From Pempheris klunzingeri (taxonomy: Eukaryota > Chordata > Actinopteri > Acropomatiformes > Pempheridae): DNA of 64,000 nt. Position 1 is the stretch's first letter, and the number at the start of each line of letters is the position of its first letter. This document shows positions 11,857 through 24,225 of this stretch, in pieces. Location of the stretch: contig NC_092032.1 of the NCBI RefSeq assembly GCF_042242105.1, positions 12,449,915 through 12,513,914 on the forward strand, in the 5' to 3' direction. Both the position numbers and the translations under genes were made by a program. The notes beneath the pieces were generated by a model. The model did not search any database. It saw nothing but the letters and a program-made list of their open reading frames with translations, and was not told the DNA's origin.

Positions 11857-12570
11857 GAGAAGCGCAGATTTTATTGTGAAGAAATTACAGGATTGGATAG
11901 ACCAGGTGGAGGAGTACCAGTGTGGTTGCTAGAGACCTCCAAAATTAATTTGGAGCTAACTGGAGGTCAGAGTGAGTAAAAAAGTAGACCCAGTGAATGA
12001 ATACTATTACCACATAGAAATTACATATAAGGGACATATTTCAATCTTTACAGAAGGGTTGATGGGTCCAGCAGCAGATGCAACAGGAGCGTCTACGTTG
12101 GTCCACGGGCTGCATGTCCAGAGTTGCAAAAGAACATCCAACTATAGAGCTGTACGCTATTGTGATGGCAGTTCAATGGACCGAACAGATACACCCTCAC
12201 CAAATACCAGTGTGTAGTGACTCATTGTCAGCAATCCAACCGGGTTGTGTGAGCAATGCCTGCAGCCAGAGGCAGTACGATTTGCACTTGTGTCATGTAG
12301 GAAGTATGGGCCAGAAAGAGAAGTGCGCTAAATAAAAGCTAAATGAAATGAGGACATTGGGACTGACAACATCATCGGTAAGAGGTATTCTAGACTATGG
12401 AGGGAAAGGGAGAGGAGCAGCATGTCTCACTGATTTCTTTTTTGAGAGTGGACTAATAAAAAGGACCTAGATTGAAAACTGCACAGTAGTGGGCTAGTAG
12501 AAATTGGCAGCAATGCAACATAAAAACATCAAGAAGAAGAACAAGATGAACTACAATAGAAGAAAAAAAA

Positions 12571-13770
12571 AGTAAAGGCAGCGCTTAAAAGCTGAGAGGG
12601 AAGAGGTTGAAGTCACATGAAGCTGATGCAAACACGTTTTATTTTTAAACAAATGATTCAGACAGGCAGCAGAGAGAGCAGCTGAGACAGCTGAGTCAAA
12701 GAGTCCAGGGCCCTTTTTTCACCCCCAGTCTGTCCCTGCTAGAAATGCTATATGTAGAATGAAAACAAATACATTTCTTATAGACCTTGTTACTAAACAG
12801 TATATAGCTGTACATGCTCTAATAGTTTACATCTCCCAGTCACACACACACAAACACTGATGGCAAAGTGCAAACTGCTGGCCTTGGTGGCCTTGGCCAA
12901 GGTGTGGTTCAGTGTTTTCACTCACTGACATTTAAACATATCAAATACATGTGCTTCAGTAAACAGAACAATGTACAAGTATAAAGTGGGATACAGTGGA
13001 AACAGCCAACTTAAGTATAAGTATCTGAAAATTGTGTTTGAATTGGGTAAATATACTTTGTTACTCTCCATAACCGCAAATAGAGCATATTAAATAGAGG
13101 AAAGCTCATTTCTGTCCCGTGGAGTGATTAATACCTTGTCAAAGGATTTGACATGTATGCATCAACTCTACCACTCACACTCACAAAACCTGTTTTTCTA
13201 AACCATAACTGGACTATGGGTTGGGTTTAAATCCTGGTGCAGTGCAGACTATTAAAAGCCGAAATAAAAGAAAGTGTATGAAGCTGTTTAGTTGGAGCAT
13301 GACTCATCTTTGATCCTCAACAGCTCCACACATGACAGCCACAGATTTCCCCCTCTGTTTTGGCCAAATCTGCTGCTCATTTCTCATCAGTGTGTTGAAC
13401 ATGGTGGTCAGCTGACACAGCCACGCCTCGGACCAACCCACATCGTCTGTTAGGAGGACGAAGAAGGATAATATTTAAGTATATCACAAAATGTTAAGTC
13501 CTCTATCATTTAAGCGTCTAAATCAAGTAATATACATTATATCATTATATCTTTTATATATATAAAAGACGTTATTTGTTGATTTAATCAGTTTGTGACA
13601 TCGTTTAAAAAGTAACCACCCCCACTTTTCTTCATAAATGGTATAATCCTAGACGCTCCAAAACACGGCGTCTGTTCCGCTTCCTGACTCAACCTGACCG
13701 CCTCCAAACTGACACAAACCCACTGTTTCTCTCGTCTTTTCGTCACTTTTCACCACTAAAAACTGTCACA
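12571..13770. other. intergenic upstream of cstb-like gene
   Basis: No gene seen. A short CA tract lies at about 12,840-12,856. The last 150 bp before the stefin ATG probably hold its promoter and 5' UTR; I see no clear TATA box there, unlike the later stefin copies. Confidence 0.45.
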
Positions 13771-15073
13771 ATGCCCACGATGTGTGGAGGGACCTCCTCG
13801 GCGGCCGATGCCAACGAACAAATCCAGACGATCTGTGATAAGGTAAGTAGAGAAGAAAGGAATAGGTCTATTATTAGTGTCGCACTTGGACTTTTTCCCT
13901 TTAAAACAAAGAGCACACAGTAAATGGGGCTTGTGTGTCATTTTAATGTTGTCGTGTGATTGTTTCTCAGGTGAAGCCCCATGCTGAGCAAAAAGCAGGG
14001 AAGACTTATGATGTTTTCACTGCCAAAAGTTTCACTAAGCAGGTCGTGTGCGGGACCAACTACTTCATTAAGGTAAGTATTACTTACAAGGAGCACAAAA
14101 GGGCTCACTACAAACACAAATGACTGGAAACTAGCGTAGTTTCAAGATCAAGTGATATTTAAAGCGGCTATGATCGATATTTTTATATACAAACAATGGG
14201 TCACATGACTACTTGTATGTGACAGTGGTTGTAGTGATGGGCCCTCACTTGAGCTTTTTTTTTTTTTTTTTTTTGGCCCAAGACTTTGTGGTTCGTTGTT
14301 GCTGTTAAAAACCTGTATAAAACCCAGTATGCACCTTCTGTCCAGCACTAAACTGCAGACAGACAACACCTAACACCTGGTAAACATAGCGGAGCATTTA
14401 GCAGCTACAGAGCCAGGTGTTTGTCTCAGGAGTTGGTGGAGACCAAAACAGAGATAGACGAGAGTGAACATTGCACAGTAAAAAGAAGAAGCTGAAAAAA
14501 CTGAATAAATGAATTTCATGACAGCAAACTAGAAAAAATTTAAGCTTGAAACGGACAAAATTAGGGAGTGAACTCCGAAAATTGCTGTTAACTCAAGTTA
14601 ACAGAACTTTCTCCCTTTATAATAACTCACAGATTAAAATTAAAGTATCTGGATTCACTTATGTTGAAGCAGGAGATTATCTTGATTTCAAGGCACAATT
14701 TCAGTTCTTACTTAAAATGCTGATAAGTTATGTTTGGAAAACAACTGACTGTTGTGTAAGCCAAAGAATATAAGTTGATGTTTTTTTACAGTACGGACAC
14801 AAACACAACTTCAAGTAAATGCTAATGTTAGCTCCGTGTCTGCTGGATGTGTAATTAAGAAAAAAAATTCCATATCAAATTAGAAGAAGATCTTTGAATG
14901 CAGGTTTAAAGATCTACTGAAACGTTACTTTTTCTTCATTGCAGGTCCATGTGGGAGGAGAAGACCATGTTCACCTACGCATTCATGAAAAACTCCCATG
15001 TAATGGCGGAGACATTGAGCTGCATGACATGCAGCAATCCAAGAGCCAGCAGGACCCTGTCGTGTACTTCTAA
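13771..15073 (+). CDS. cstb: stefin / cystatin B-like cysteine protease inhibitor
   Basis: Exons 13771-13842, 13971-14072 and 14945-15073 give 100 residues with no signal peptide, the size and exon layout of type 1 cystatins. All three protease-contact elements are present: the N-terminal trunk MPTMCGG with its glycines, the first hairpin QVVCG at residues 48-52 (family QxVxG), and the second loop LPCNG. The C-terminus is DPVVYF, close to the ELTYF end of mammalian stefin B. It should block papain-like cathepsins (B, L, H, S) in cytosol and nucleus. It is the most stefin B-like member of the array and is separated from the recent duplicates by about 6 kb. Whether it is orthologous to CSTA or CSTB cannot be settled from the protein alone; synteny with mix23 fits the CSTA position. 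Confidence 0.92.
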
Positions 15074-18000
15074 AGGGATCCCAAACCAAGCGAAGCATCA
15101 GTGCCTACACGTTGCCATCTCAATATAATATTGTTAGTAAGCGATCCTGGCTCAATGTATAAAACAATGTTCTCATTCCTAACATGTAATAACATACTCT
15201 GTACTTACTGTAGATCATGATGTTAGAGCATGTCAAAATTGAACTATTTTGTGCAAAATGAATTAATAAATGTATCACATTTGTTATGATTCTGTGTGTT
15301 GCTTTTCCTTCTGTGGTATATGATTTGTAAAATAGCTACAGGCCACGGCGTATGCCTTCAGCTGGCACCCTGTGTGATGAAAAAGGACTGGGCAAAGCCA
15401 TTTATCCACAGAAAAAATGAAGACAAACATGGTTTGTTGATCACTTGATTGATTTTAGGGATCAAACAGTCCCCTCTGAAGCTGTCTGCTTTATGTTACA
15501 TTTGTGGAAAATCCTCCTGGTAGTATTTTACATAGATTTGTTTATTAGCAGGAATACAACTCACTGTTCCTTCAACAATCTAAACATGAGATGAACTGCA
15601 TACTTGAATGCCTTAACCTCTCCTACTCCCCTGACCTGCCAGTGCGCTAGTCTTTGCAAGCACATGCAATGTAGACACATATTTTTCAAACCCACAGAAC
15701 ATAACTTTAAATTCTAGGGCAGAACCAAACGTTTCTAAAGATTACAAATATGTCAGGGGAAAATGTGTATGAAATCATGCAGAAGACATTTAAATGATTT
15801 ACATTTGCTGGAATGGTGCAGCCAGGGCACTCTTCCCCAGTCACTTAATGATATGAACAGTTAAAATGTTCACACACACAGTACAGAAGTTGCTTACTGA
15901 AACTGTATAATATTCTTATATGATCTCTGTCAGGTTTTAGAACATATGATACAATTAAGTAACTTACAATGAACCAGAAAAAAAGGCACAAGAAGTCTAA
16001 TCCACTTCCACTGTTCATAGCAGGAAAAGCTCAGGTGTATTTAATGACAGTAAAAATGGCCGCCTTCCATTTAGGTGAGTCAGTTCCAAGGGCCTGGTAC
16101 TCTGCAGTGCCCACTCACAGGCATGGCTCACTGGGACACTTTACATTATTGTCACAAGGCTCGAAAAAACCTGAAACTCAGCCTTTGACCCGTGAATGTC
16201 TGTCAATAAATCTATCTGACTCTCCTTTCTTGTCCTTTCTTGTTCCAGAAGACTTAAAAACGTCTTGCACTGAGCCATGAGTCATAGTATATATAGTAAA
16301 TACCTCCACTTTGCTTGAACAAAGACACACTGTATAAACTAAGCATACATTTATGAATCACACCCACTGCACTGAACTTGATGAGGGATCGGTGTGTAAA
16401 GGATGAATATGAAAGAAAAGACATTAACTGTCGAATCTGAACATCTATCTAAAAAACATGTCATCAAGTTTTAAAACAATTTAAAGCAATTATTGCTGCA
16501 TTTAACTATTATTTAATGACTTTTTATAAAGATTTTTCACATTTTCAAATAAATAATCAAAATGTAGTTTAAGCAATCTGTTTATAAATTTGTTTTAAAG
16601 GTATATCAATCAACCTCTTTAATTAACCACCGTCACCGTCTGTAACTATTCATGGTACACAGCACAGGCTACATGCTACAGAGACAAACATACAGTCACA
16701 TTCACATTCACACTCACTGCAGCCCACGTAGTTAGAAATGACTGTACCACTATCCGCACTTGCTACTTCAACTAACTAATGACACTCTAGCTGTGCTGAG
16801 CCACATTAGGTTGCATGTCAGCAGTATTTGTAAATCCATGTACCTCATATGTCAACCACATCCCTTCTTCATCTTGTGACTACTGCTCCTCTTGTTTAAG
16901 CACATGCTGCGTGAATTTTTGCTCCCATTTACAAATTGAATAAGAATATTCTTCTACTTCTACTCCTACTTCTTCTACTTCTACTGTGACCCTCTAACAT
17001 GCCTTTCCAAGAGAGAAAACATGATGCACTGCCATAATGGCTACCATACATGCTAGAAAAGGGTTTTTGGCAGTTTCACCATAAATGCACCACGACTTTC
17101 TGCACATTGGTGCTCCATTGCATGCGTTTGTTTAAGAACAGCAAAAGCTGGAATAAGTAAAATCTGATAGTGATCCCAACATACTGTTTCACACACAAAT
17201 TTTTCTCATTGAAAGCTTGTTTGGCTGTAAAAACCTAGAAATTATTAGTCACGACTGTGCCACACTTTTTGCTCTCAGGTGTGGCTGCGCAGTCTAAAAA
17301 CGTTGCTTTATATCTCAGCAGTGAGCAAGTTTCTGTTGGAACCTGCGAGACAAGTTATAAACAGAGCTCAAATAGATTTACTGACAAAATGTCATGTGTC
17401 AAAAGTTCAGTTTTTCACAACGTTTCCAGCAGCCTCTATCAGGTTTCCAGAGCACCGTGACACTCAGCTTTTTCCATCTATCTTGTTGTGTTGTTGAGCG
17501 ATTGTTTTGACAGAGTGTTCAGAGTAAGTAATACAGAATTCTCACTGCAGAACTCCAATGATGCTGGCAGTAAATGTGAGTAAATGGTCGACACTTTCCT
17601 TAAGATAGAATTCAGGAGCTCCAGGACTTAAATTAATTATCATGAGTCAGATTATGGAGTTGGTAAACTGGTAGTGAATTAGAGGCTAATTAGGGATTAA
17701 GAGTGTGGGCAGCATGTTGGTTTGGTTGGTTTAAGTTTAAGTAATTTCCTTCGGGATCAATAAAGTTGATCTTATCTTATCATACAGAAGAAAAAAGAAG
17801 AATAATTAAAATCTGATCTGACATGCCATTATCAGTATGTAGGACTATAAGACATGATGGGCAAATATAGCCTAAGAAAACTGCCAATGTCAAACAAACC
17901 AATGAAATGAACAATTTTTACAAATCAAAAAGTTTCAAATGTTGCAGCTGTAGACTGCTCTTACACCATCAAAAAAACATTAAACAAACTTTGTGCTGCC

Positions 18001-20620
18001 CTGGTAACAATTGTGGATAGTGGTATAATCAACTGTTTCAACATTTCTAACTACAAGGCCAGCAGTGACTGCGAATTTAAATGTGATTTCATTTTGTTAT
18101 CTGTGTGTCAAAAGCCCATAGTTTGTGCTGTGCACCAGAATAATTACAGAATCTAACAGTAGTTAATTAAAGAGGTTGACCATATCACCGTATCATTAAG
18201 CCTTTGCTCTAACAACAGCAGCCCAGATATGAACTTTTTGAAATGGTCCAGGAGACTGCCTTCACTGAGAACAGCCGGCGAACAGGCTACAATGGCTGTA
18301 ATGCAATCCTTCGGGGCAATTGCGCCTGATTAAAGCACGTCCACTAAAAGGGATTGTTTTGCCGCTGACAGGCTCATATTGCTATTTTAAATGTCTGGTT
18401 ATTTTTTCTCAAATAGTAAGATTCTCTTTTCTTTTTATTATTGCTCCACATGCTGATGGAATGATTTCAACAACTTTTGTACTTATAATCTATTTTTTAT
18501 CTCTTTTAATTCTATATTCTTATATAGGATGCCTTTCTGACATCTGTCCAGGGAGTACAGATAAAAAAAATACTTTGGCATTTGGTTCCCTCTTGTGTTA
18601 AAAACAAGAATTACATTACTGCTCTCCTGCCTGTGCTCTTTGATGATGAACACATTTTCAGTATTTTCGATTCCTACTGCAGCTACTGCACCACCTCAGA
18701 TGTTAGTCATTCCTCATCTGAAGTGTGCTTTTGATAAATAGCACATTTTTATTTAGTGATTTCATGTGTATTATTACATCTATCTCCACACTCCATACAT
18801 GTTTTAAAGCCTTTATTTGTTTTCTTTTGGGTGAATTGACACCATCAAAAGTTTGCCAAATTAACTATTAGCAGGTTCTGTTCACAATGTGTTCATGGAC
18901 ATACAGACACCTGTCACTGGATTACTTAGATAGTGAAGAAAACTTAAAACATGATGAAAATCATTCAAGTTCTGGAGGAGCTATGTTTCTTCTAATGGAT
19001 TTCTAGGCCTACCTCTGAGCACTAGATGGAGTAGGAGTACTGTATGTCATTAGAGACTGCAGAGAAATGCATACAGTTTTGGACTTGGCCAAAAAGCTGA
19101 ATTTACATTTGAATTCAAGAGAGATCTGCATATTCAGGTTGGCTGTTGACCTTAAAATAAGCAGTATATTCTCGTTTTGCTTTGTGACATGCTGTTAAAA
19201 ACTCAATTATGAGAACAATGTGGAGGCTCCTTAATTAGACTCCATAAAAAGACTCCTTAATTAACAACTATTATTATTATATTAATTATTAATAATAGTG
19301 AGTAATGCACTTGTAGAATATTCCAATGCCAGGTTTACATATAGTATTTCAGAGGTGTGATGTATATTACTGTTAGCAATGTCACTGAGAAAAATCTTTT
19401 CATTAAAATAATTTAAATTTGTTTTGATAAAAATCCAAGAGCTCAATCTTTGCAGTCTAGCACTTTGAGCACAGGTCAGAGGCCAGTGGTCATTATGTCC
19501 TATTGGACAAAATCAAATCTATCAGTGATGATATTAAGGGATTCTTTAGATTGGGTCTGGTCACCTCGTTAATCAGCCTTTGACAGATTGAGGTTGTCAC
19601 ACATTTCTTTTAGACTACTTGAATCATTAGTCAGCCAATTCAAAATTCTTTGAAATCAGCATCTCTGAGTTACCTCAGGGCACTCAGGGCAGCTGAAGAT
19701 GGTCTGTATATACCCACCACACTAATTGAATTATCACTAGATACGTTAACTTTCAGAGCAATACATTCAAGGAATAAGATACAGTGACAGCATTTAACAA
19801 GGTAACAGTTAAATATGATTTCACATGCAGCCACACCAAATCAATTTTCTCATCTAACTCTCACAATTTCTTTGATTTGATTTTGTAGCCACAAAGGTAA
19901 AGTAGAAACACTGTAACGCCACGTTGACATATTACATCACCTTATCACCATTTGTCTAATTTGTTAGAAACAACAATACAGGATACAGACTGGGTGTGTG
20001 ACTCTTGGATGAAGTAGATGTGTAACTGCAGCTCTCATAATTCTGGTGAATTGCCCAAATTGTGTTGCTGTGCTGTGCCAAAGTTGTGTTTGGTATATTG
20101 TGTGAATCAGATTCTTGTCATCTGGTGCATCTTCAAAGCAGCTATAATCAATATAATAACTTTGAACTGAAATGGTGAAACCAACATCCACAGTGGGGCT
20201 GATACTGAGTAGTTTGCTTCTCACACACCCTTTCCTCTACGGCCTGGTGGTGAGTTAATGTCTCCTTCACCAGAATTTTGCTTCCAGGAGTAAATAAAGG
20301 CTTATCTTATCTTGCCTTACTTCAAACAAAGTCTATTTAATTTCTGTCTCCATCAAAGTAATTTCCTCATAGTTCATTCTGACCACTTTCAGATAAATGA
20401 ACATGTTACCTATAATCAAAAACTCCTTTAGTGGAAGCAGGCTTATATTAGCGACAGGTCTTTATTTCTAATTCTGCATCTGAAATGTATTTTGTGGGTT
20501 GGCTCAGGCTACTACTGGTTAGATATAGTAATAATGAATTTGATTTAAAAAATCTAATATTGTTGACAATGAAAAAATACTTTTACGTGTAGAATGTTCA
20601 CTCCTAAAATGTTAACGATT
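15074..20620. other. long intergenic region between the first and second stefin genes
   Basis: No supported gene over 5.5 kb. AATAAA-type polyadenylation signals follow the cstb-like gene near 15,265. A LINE-like 3' tail (TTCCTTCGGGATCAATAAAG) lies at about 17,690-17,785. A 40 bp segment at 18,581-18,620 recurs inverted near 34.0 kb. From about 20,012 to 20,400 there is an old diverged copy of the array spacer. Confidence 0.55.
20012..20400 (+). repeat. ancient copy of stefin-array spacer repeat
   Basis: Matches 23806-24225 with clear divergence. Shared runs include GCAGCTCTCATAATTCTGG, GAATTGCCCAAATT, CTTCAAAGCAGCTATAATCA and GATACTGAGTAGTTTGCTTC. It shows that a unit carrying this spacer was duplicated well before the recent 4.87 kb event. 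The gene belonging to this spacer copy is absent or is the distant cstb-like gene. Confidence 0.75.
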
Positions 20621-21120
20621 CACCTCCCATAAGTGTTGAACGTTGGACATCAGAGAAAAAGTAAGAAGACTTAAGTCCTTGATTGTTGTGTGTTTCATGG
20701 CTGTTGAAACTGTTTCAAATTACCAGTCGTACAGTATGTTTTCACTCTCTAAATAATCAGCTCTGCAAAGTTGTAGTAAAACACTGATTTTACAGCACTT
20801 GTCAGCACTGAAACAGTGTCAGAAAATAATAGTTATAGAGTACATTTGTACTCTCCAAGTGTTCAAATGTCACTCGATATTTAGAGTATACATTTTACCC
20901 TGTTGACAGTGAACAGGGCTGTATATACTGAAGGTGGTGTTGAATGTACTCTTTTACAGTATATTATACACTGTGATATTGGCTGTGTAGAAATGTGGAA
21001 ATAAATTCATACCAGAGGAAGAAAACCAACCAATGTCATGTGAGGGTTGTAGTCACTCATGTAGCTCCACCCAACATGTAGTGGAGCCACCTTCAGGTCT
21101 GCCCAGCGGTGGTTAATCTG

Positions 21121-21128
21121 TATAAATA
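21121..21128 (+). promoter_or_regulatory. TATA box of stefin copy 1
   Basis: TATAAATA lies 96 bp before the ATG. The same box occurs at 25990-25997 (copy 2) and 30871-30878 (copy 3). It is missing from the truncated fourth copy. Confidence 0.75.
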
Positions 21129-21216
21129 CATGTGTGTTTGATAAACAGTTAAAACACTTGAGACACATTAAAGCAGGCAGTTCACTTCTCTGTTAACTTC
21201 AACAGAATTTGTGTCA

Positions 21217-21761
21217 ATGGCTCAAATGCTCGGAGGATTCAGCGACCCAAAGGATGCCACTGAGGACATTCAGAGGATCTGTGATCAGGTGAGCTTCAGT
21301 CTACCTTCATTCTTCACAACCTCCACACACAACTCTGCTCTGCATTTACATCACATTTTACTTCATTCATACACAGGTGAAGCCCCTGGTGCAGGCAAAG
21401 ACAGACAAGATCTATGAGGAATTCAGAGCAATTCAGTACAGGGAGCAGGTTGTGGCTGGAGTCATCTACCTTATCAAGGTAATTGTTGTTATTATATTAC
21501 TTCATTTGAAAGAGAAGTGAAAAGCTTCAGATTTATGGACTGAATTAAATGTGACTGCTCCTCACTGCTCAACAAAACAACATCCGGATGAATTTATCAA
21601 TTTAGATGTCCAATTTTCCTCTTTTCCCACAGGTCGATGTTGGAGGACGGAAATTCATTCATCTGAAAGTCCTACAAGTTCTTCCCTGTAACGGAGGAGG
21701 ATTGGAGCTGCTCGGTTTACAGCAGGACAAAACCAAAGAAGAACCCCTTGTACCTTTCTAA
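21217..21761 (+). CDS. stefin (type 1 cystatin) array copy 1
   Basis: Exons 21217-21288, 21377-21478 and 21633-21761 give 100 residues with no signal peptide. Exon lengths 72/102/129 match the cstb-like gene exactly. The inhibitory elements are intact: MAQMLGG trunk, QVVAG at residues 48-52, and LPCNG near residues 75-79. The C-terminus is EEPLVPF. It is expected to inhibit cytosolic papain-like proteases. The ATG at 21217 follows GTGTCA and is the first AUG after the TATA-directed start. The gene in the next unit differs at only a few residues. Polyadenylation signal candidates (AATAATAAAG) lie near 21,935. Confidence 0.9.
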
Positions 21762-22599
21762 AGTTGAACACTTGCAGGCTGCAGCCTGCTCTGCTTCTGT
21801 ATTCTGAAATAATTCTACACCAAAATGTTCCTTTACAATACATCATTGTTTGATTTTGAATGTATTCAAAGTTAGAGATGAAGACATTTGTTGTTTGGAA
21901 GCAGCAAGTTGAAGCAATTACTTTCTAAAGAAATAATAAAGAAAGCATAAACATATCTTCATACATTTCCTGTGGTTCTTGTGTGCAGCAATTTCTTTTC
22001 TTTTATGAGGTCTGATTAAAAAACAAAAACAAACACAAATGGTTGAAAATAAATGTAGCAATTCTTCTAGTTTACACAAACCTTAACATGGACAGAGATT
22101 TTTACCTTCACTTAAACATATACCTCTATACATACTTCTGACATTAAAAACGAGTGGGCACGGTGCAAAATGTAACCAAACAAAGAAATACCCCGAAGTA
22201 CATTTTCTCTGCTTTCCTGACATGAACATATGTTCTTAGCTGAAATCTCTGCTGCCTCGTTTAAAATGCTCTGCTCCTTTATCCAAAATGATTACACACG
22301 ATATACAATACTCCTTTATAATTTAGTTATATGCAGTTGTGTGTGTTAACAGGGGAGAATATTCAGAGTTGAGGGGGAAGAAGTTGAATGTTTTATTTTG
22401 TGAAGGAATATTTTAAGTAAAGCAACAGAAAAATTACATTTCTTAGTTACAGCAAGTCAGTTGAATGATTCAGTTTTTTGTTATTAAACCAATTTTTTCA
22501 GGCTGAAATTCTAAAATGTTTTAATAAAATGCATCTTTGTCTTCCATTACACACGAGGACTCTGCCTCAGCTGTTTTTGCACAAATACTCATCTAATAT

Positions 22600-22800
22600 G
22601 CTGTCACGACACTGCACTACCGCCACTGTTGTAGATAGGTTGATTCTTATTTATTCTTTATATTTTTTCTATCTTCTTTCTTTGTTTTATTTGTTATTTC
22701 TATTTTTATATACTGTTAAGGTGAGAGAGAAACAGTATTTCGATTCTACTGTTTGTCCTTGTACATACAGCAAAATTGACAATAAAAATCATCTGAACAA
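22600..22800 (+). repeat. LINE-type 3' tail in unit 1
   Basis: Contains GAGAGAAACAGTATTTCGAT, CCTTGTACATACAGC and a terminal GACAATAAA run, the 3' end of a common fish retroposon. The same tail is at 27,467-27,668 in unit 2. It has no coding part. Confidence 0.5.
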
Positions 22801-23538
22801 AAGAGAAGGAACAGCTGTAAGAAATCAAACTTTCTGTTGTTTATCTAGAATATTCCCTCTCAGAATAAAACATTCCTCCTTCTCAGCCCTGAAAATCCTC
22901 ACTTGTTAACACACACATAACTGTATATAACTTAATAGTAAAGTATATTATATATAGTGTGTAATGATCCTGAGATAAAGGAGCAGAGCATTTTAAATGA
23001 GACTGCAGGAATTTGGCGAAGAAGAACTTTTGGCAAGAAAGCAAATGCACCTATTCCCCATAATGTTACATTTTATCAAATCATGCAAATTGTTTTGATG
23101 CCAAATGTGTCAAATCAGGGCTTCTTTACTTTCCTGATAAAAATCTGGTTACATTTTTTAATGTCAAAGCTTGCCTCAGATGATGACGGTTTATCTGAAC
23201 CTGGCATACAAATTAGTCTTAAAGTCTTTAAGAGTTATCATTTGCACAGCTTTGCACAATTGTTCAACAGAGTACAGTTGTTTGGTGACAGCATTTCAGG
23301 TCAGTACTTGTTACTTGTAAATACTTGTAGGTCATTGAACTTCCTCATTTCACATGTGTATTTTGTGAGGTTGAGAGCTTCTCCGCACCCTTTGTTACTG
23401 CACAAATACGCGAAACATGTAAGAAATCTTTCATCCTTCTACACATCCTACATATCAGTTGAAGGAATTACTCAACAGTTCCTCAGAATTTTCTTAGCAG
23501 TGCAGTTGCAACATCTGAAGACATTTTGGGTGAAATAA

Positions 23539-23805
23539 CTGGGTGGTTAGCACTGTTGCCTCTCAGCAAGAAGGTTCCAGGTTTGAATCCCGGTTTGAAC
23601 CTGGGTCTTTCTGTGTGGAGTTTGAATGTTCTCCCCGTGCTAGCGTGGGTTCTCTCCGAGTACTACGGCTTCCTCCCACACTGTATGTCCTGTGTGTCTT
23701 TGTGTGTATGTCCAGTCCTGTGTGTACCCCGAAGTCAGCTGGGATTGACTCCAGTTCCCCCGCGACCCTGACGGATAAGCGGTATAGATAATGGATGGAT
23801 GGATA
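23539..23805 (+). mobile_element. tRNA-derived SINE in unit 1
   Basis: The head GGGTGGTTAGCACTGTTGCC resembles a tRNA A box and GGTTTGAATCCCGG resembles a B box. The body CTCCCCGTGCTAGCGTGGG leads to GGATAAGCGGTATAGATAAT and an (ATGG)n tail. This is a very common fish dispersed repeat. The copy at 28,407-28,673 comes from the tandem duplication, so insertion predates it. Confidence 0.75.
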
Positions 23806-24225
23806 GATGTGTAAGTGCAGCTCTCATAATTCTGGTGAATTGCCCAAATTTGGTGTATTGTTTTTCACACATATTCTGGTGCATCTTCAAAGCAGCTATA
23901 ATCAGTATAATAGCTTTATATTAACAAATGATCAAATAACTAAAAATATGAGTGTTTAAGTGTTGAACTAAAACGTCCATAGTGAGGCTGATACTGAGTA
24001 GTTTGCTTCTCACACACCCTCTCCTCTGTGGCCTGGTGGTTAGTTAACGTCTCCTTCCCCAGAATTTTGCCTCTTGGAGTAAATACAGGCTTATCTTATC
24101 TTACCTTACTTCAAATTAATAATGACCAAGTGTTCTGGAGGCGTTCAAACAAAGTGTATTTTATTTCTGTCTCCATCAAATTGATTTCCTCAAAGATCAT
24201 TTTGACAACTTTCAGATAAACAAAC
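23806..24225 (+). repeat. array spacer repeat in unit 1
   Basis: Diverged relative of 20012-20400, of about 33,722-33,845, and, inverted, of about 32,226-32,310. Its recent twin is 28,674-29,093. Useful shared phrases are GGCCTGGTGGTTAG and GGCGTTCAAACAAAGTGTAT. Confidence 0.8.

Larger units (their letters stand above)
9230..12570 (+). mobile_element. degraded I-clade-like LINE with nested insertions
   Basis: Pieces of one LINE polyprotein appear in order on the plus strand. The endonuclease shows NAHNTLWGNE near 9,420 and GSDHHPV near 10,095. The reverse transcriptase shows FFDVEKVHDMLW near 10,918 and FADDG (motif C) near 11,172. A ribonuclease H-like part shows ELYAIVMAVQW and CSDSLSAIQ near 12,146-12,240. 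A GAA/AAG-rich tail follows near 12,530-12,570. An RNase H domain behind the RT points to the I/Nimb group. Many stops and frameshifts make it inactive. It is interrupted by a MITE at 9548-10007 and an antisense L1 at 11221-11856. Outer limits are approximate. Confidence 0.75.

Noticed and set aside
13771-15073. Secreted cystatin C-type gene
   Set aside because: There is no signal peptide and no disulfide pattern of type 2 cystatins. Length and exon structure fit stefins.
22478-23538. Long ORFs of 143 and 193 residues repeated in both duplication units
   Set aside because: They look conserved only because the 4.87 kb unit was recently duplicated. The translations have no family features, and they overlap a LINE-type tail and spacer sequence.
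23526-23791. Overlapping 81-82 residue ORFs on the plus strand
   Set aside because: These are translations of the tRNA-derived SINE, not genes.
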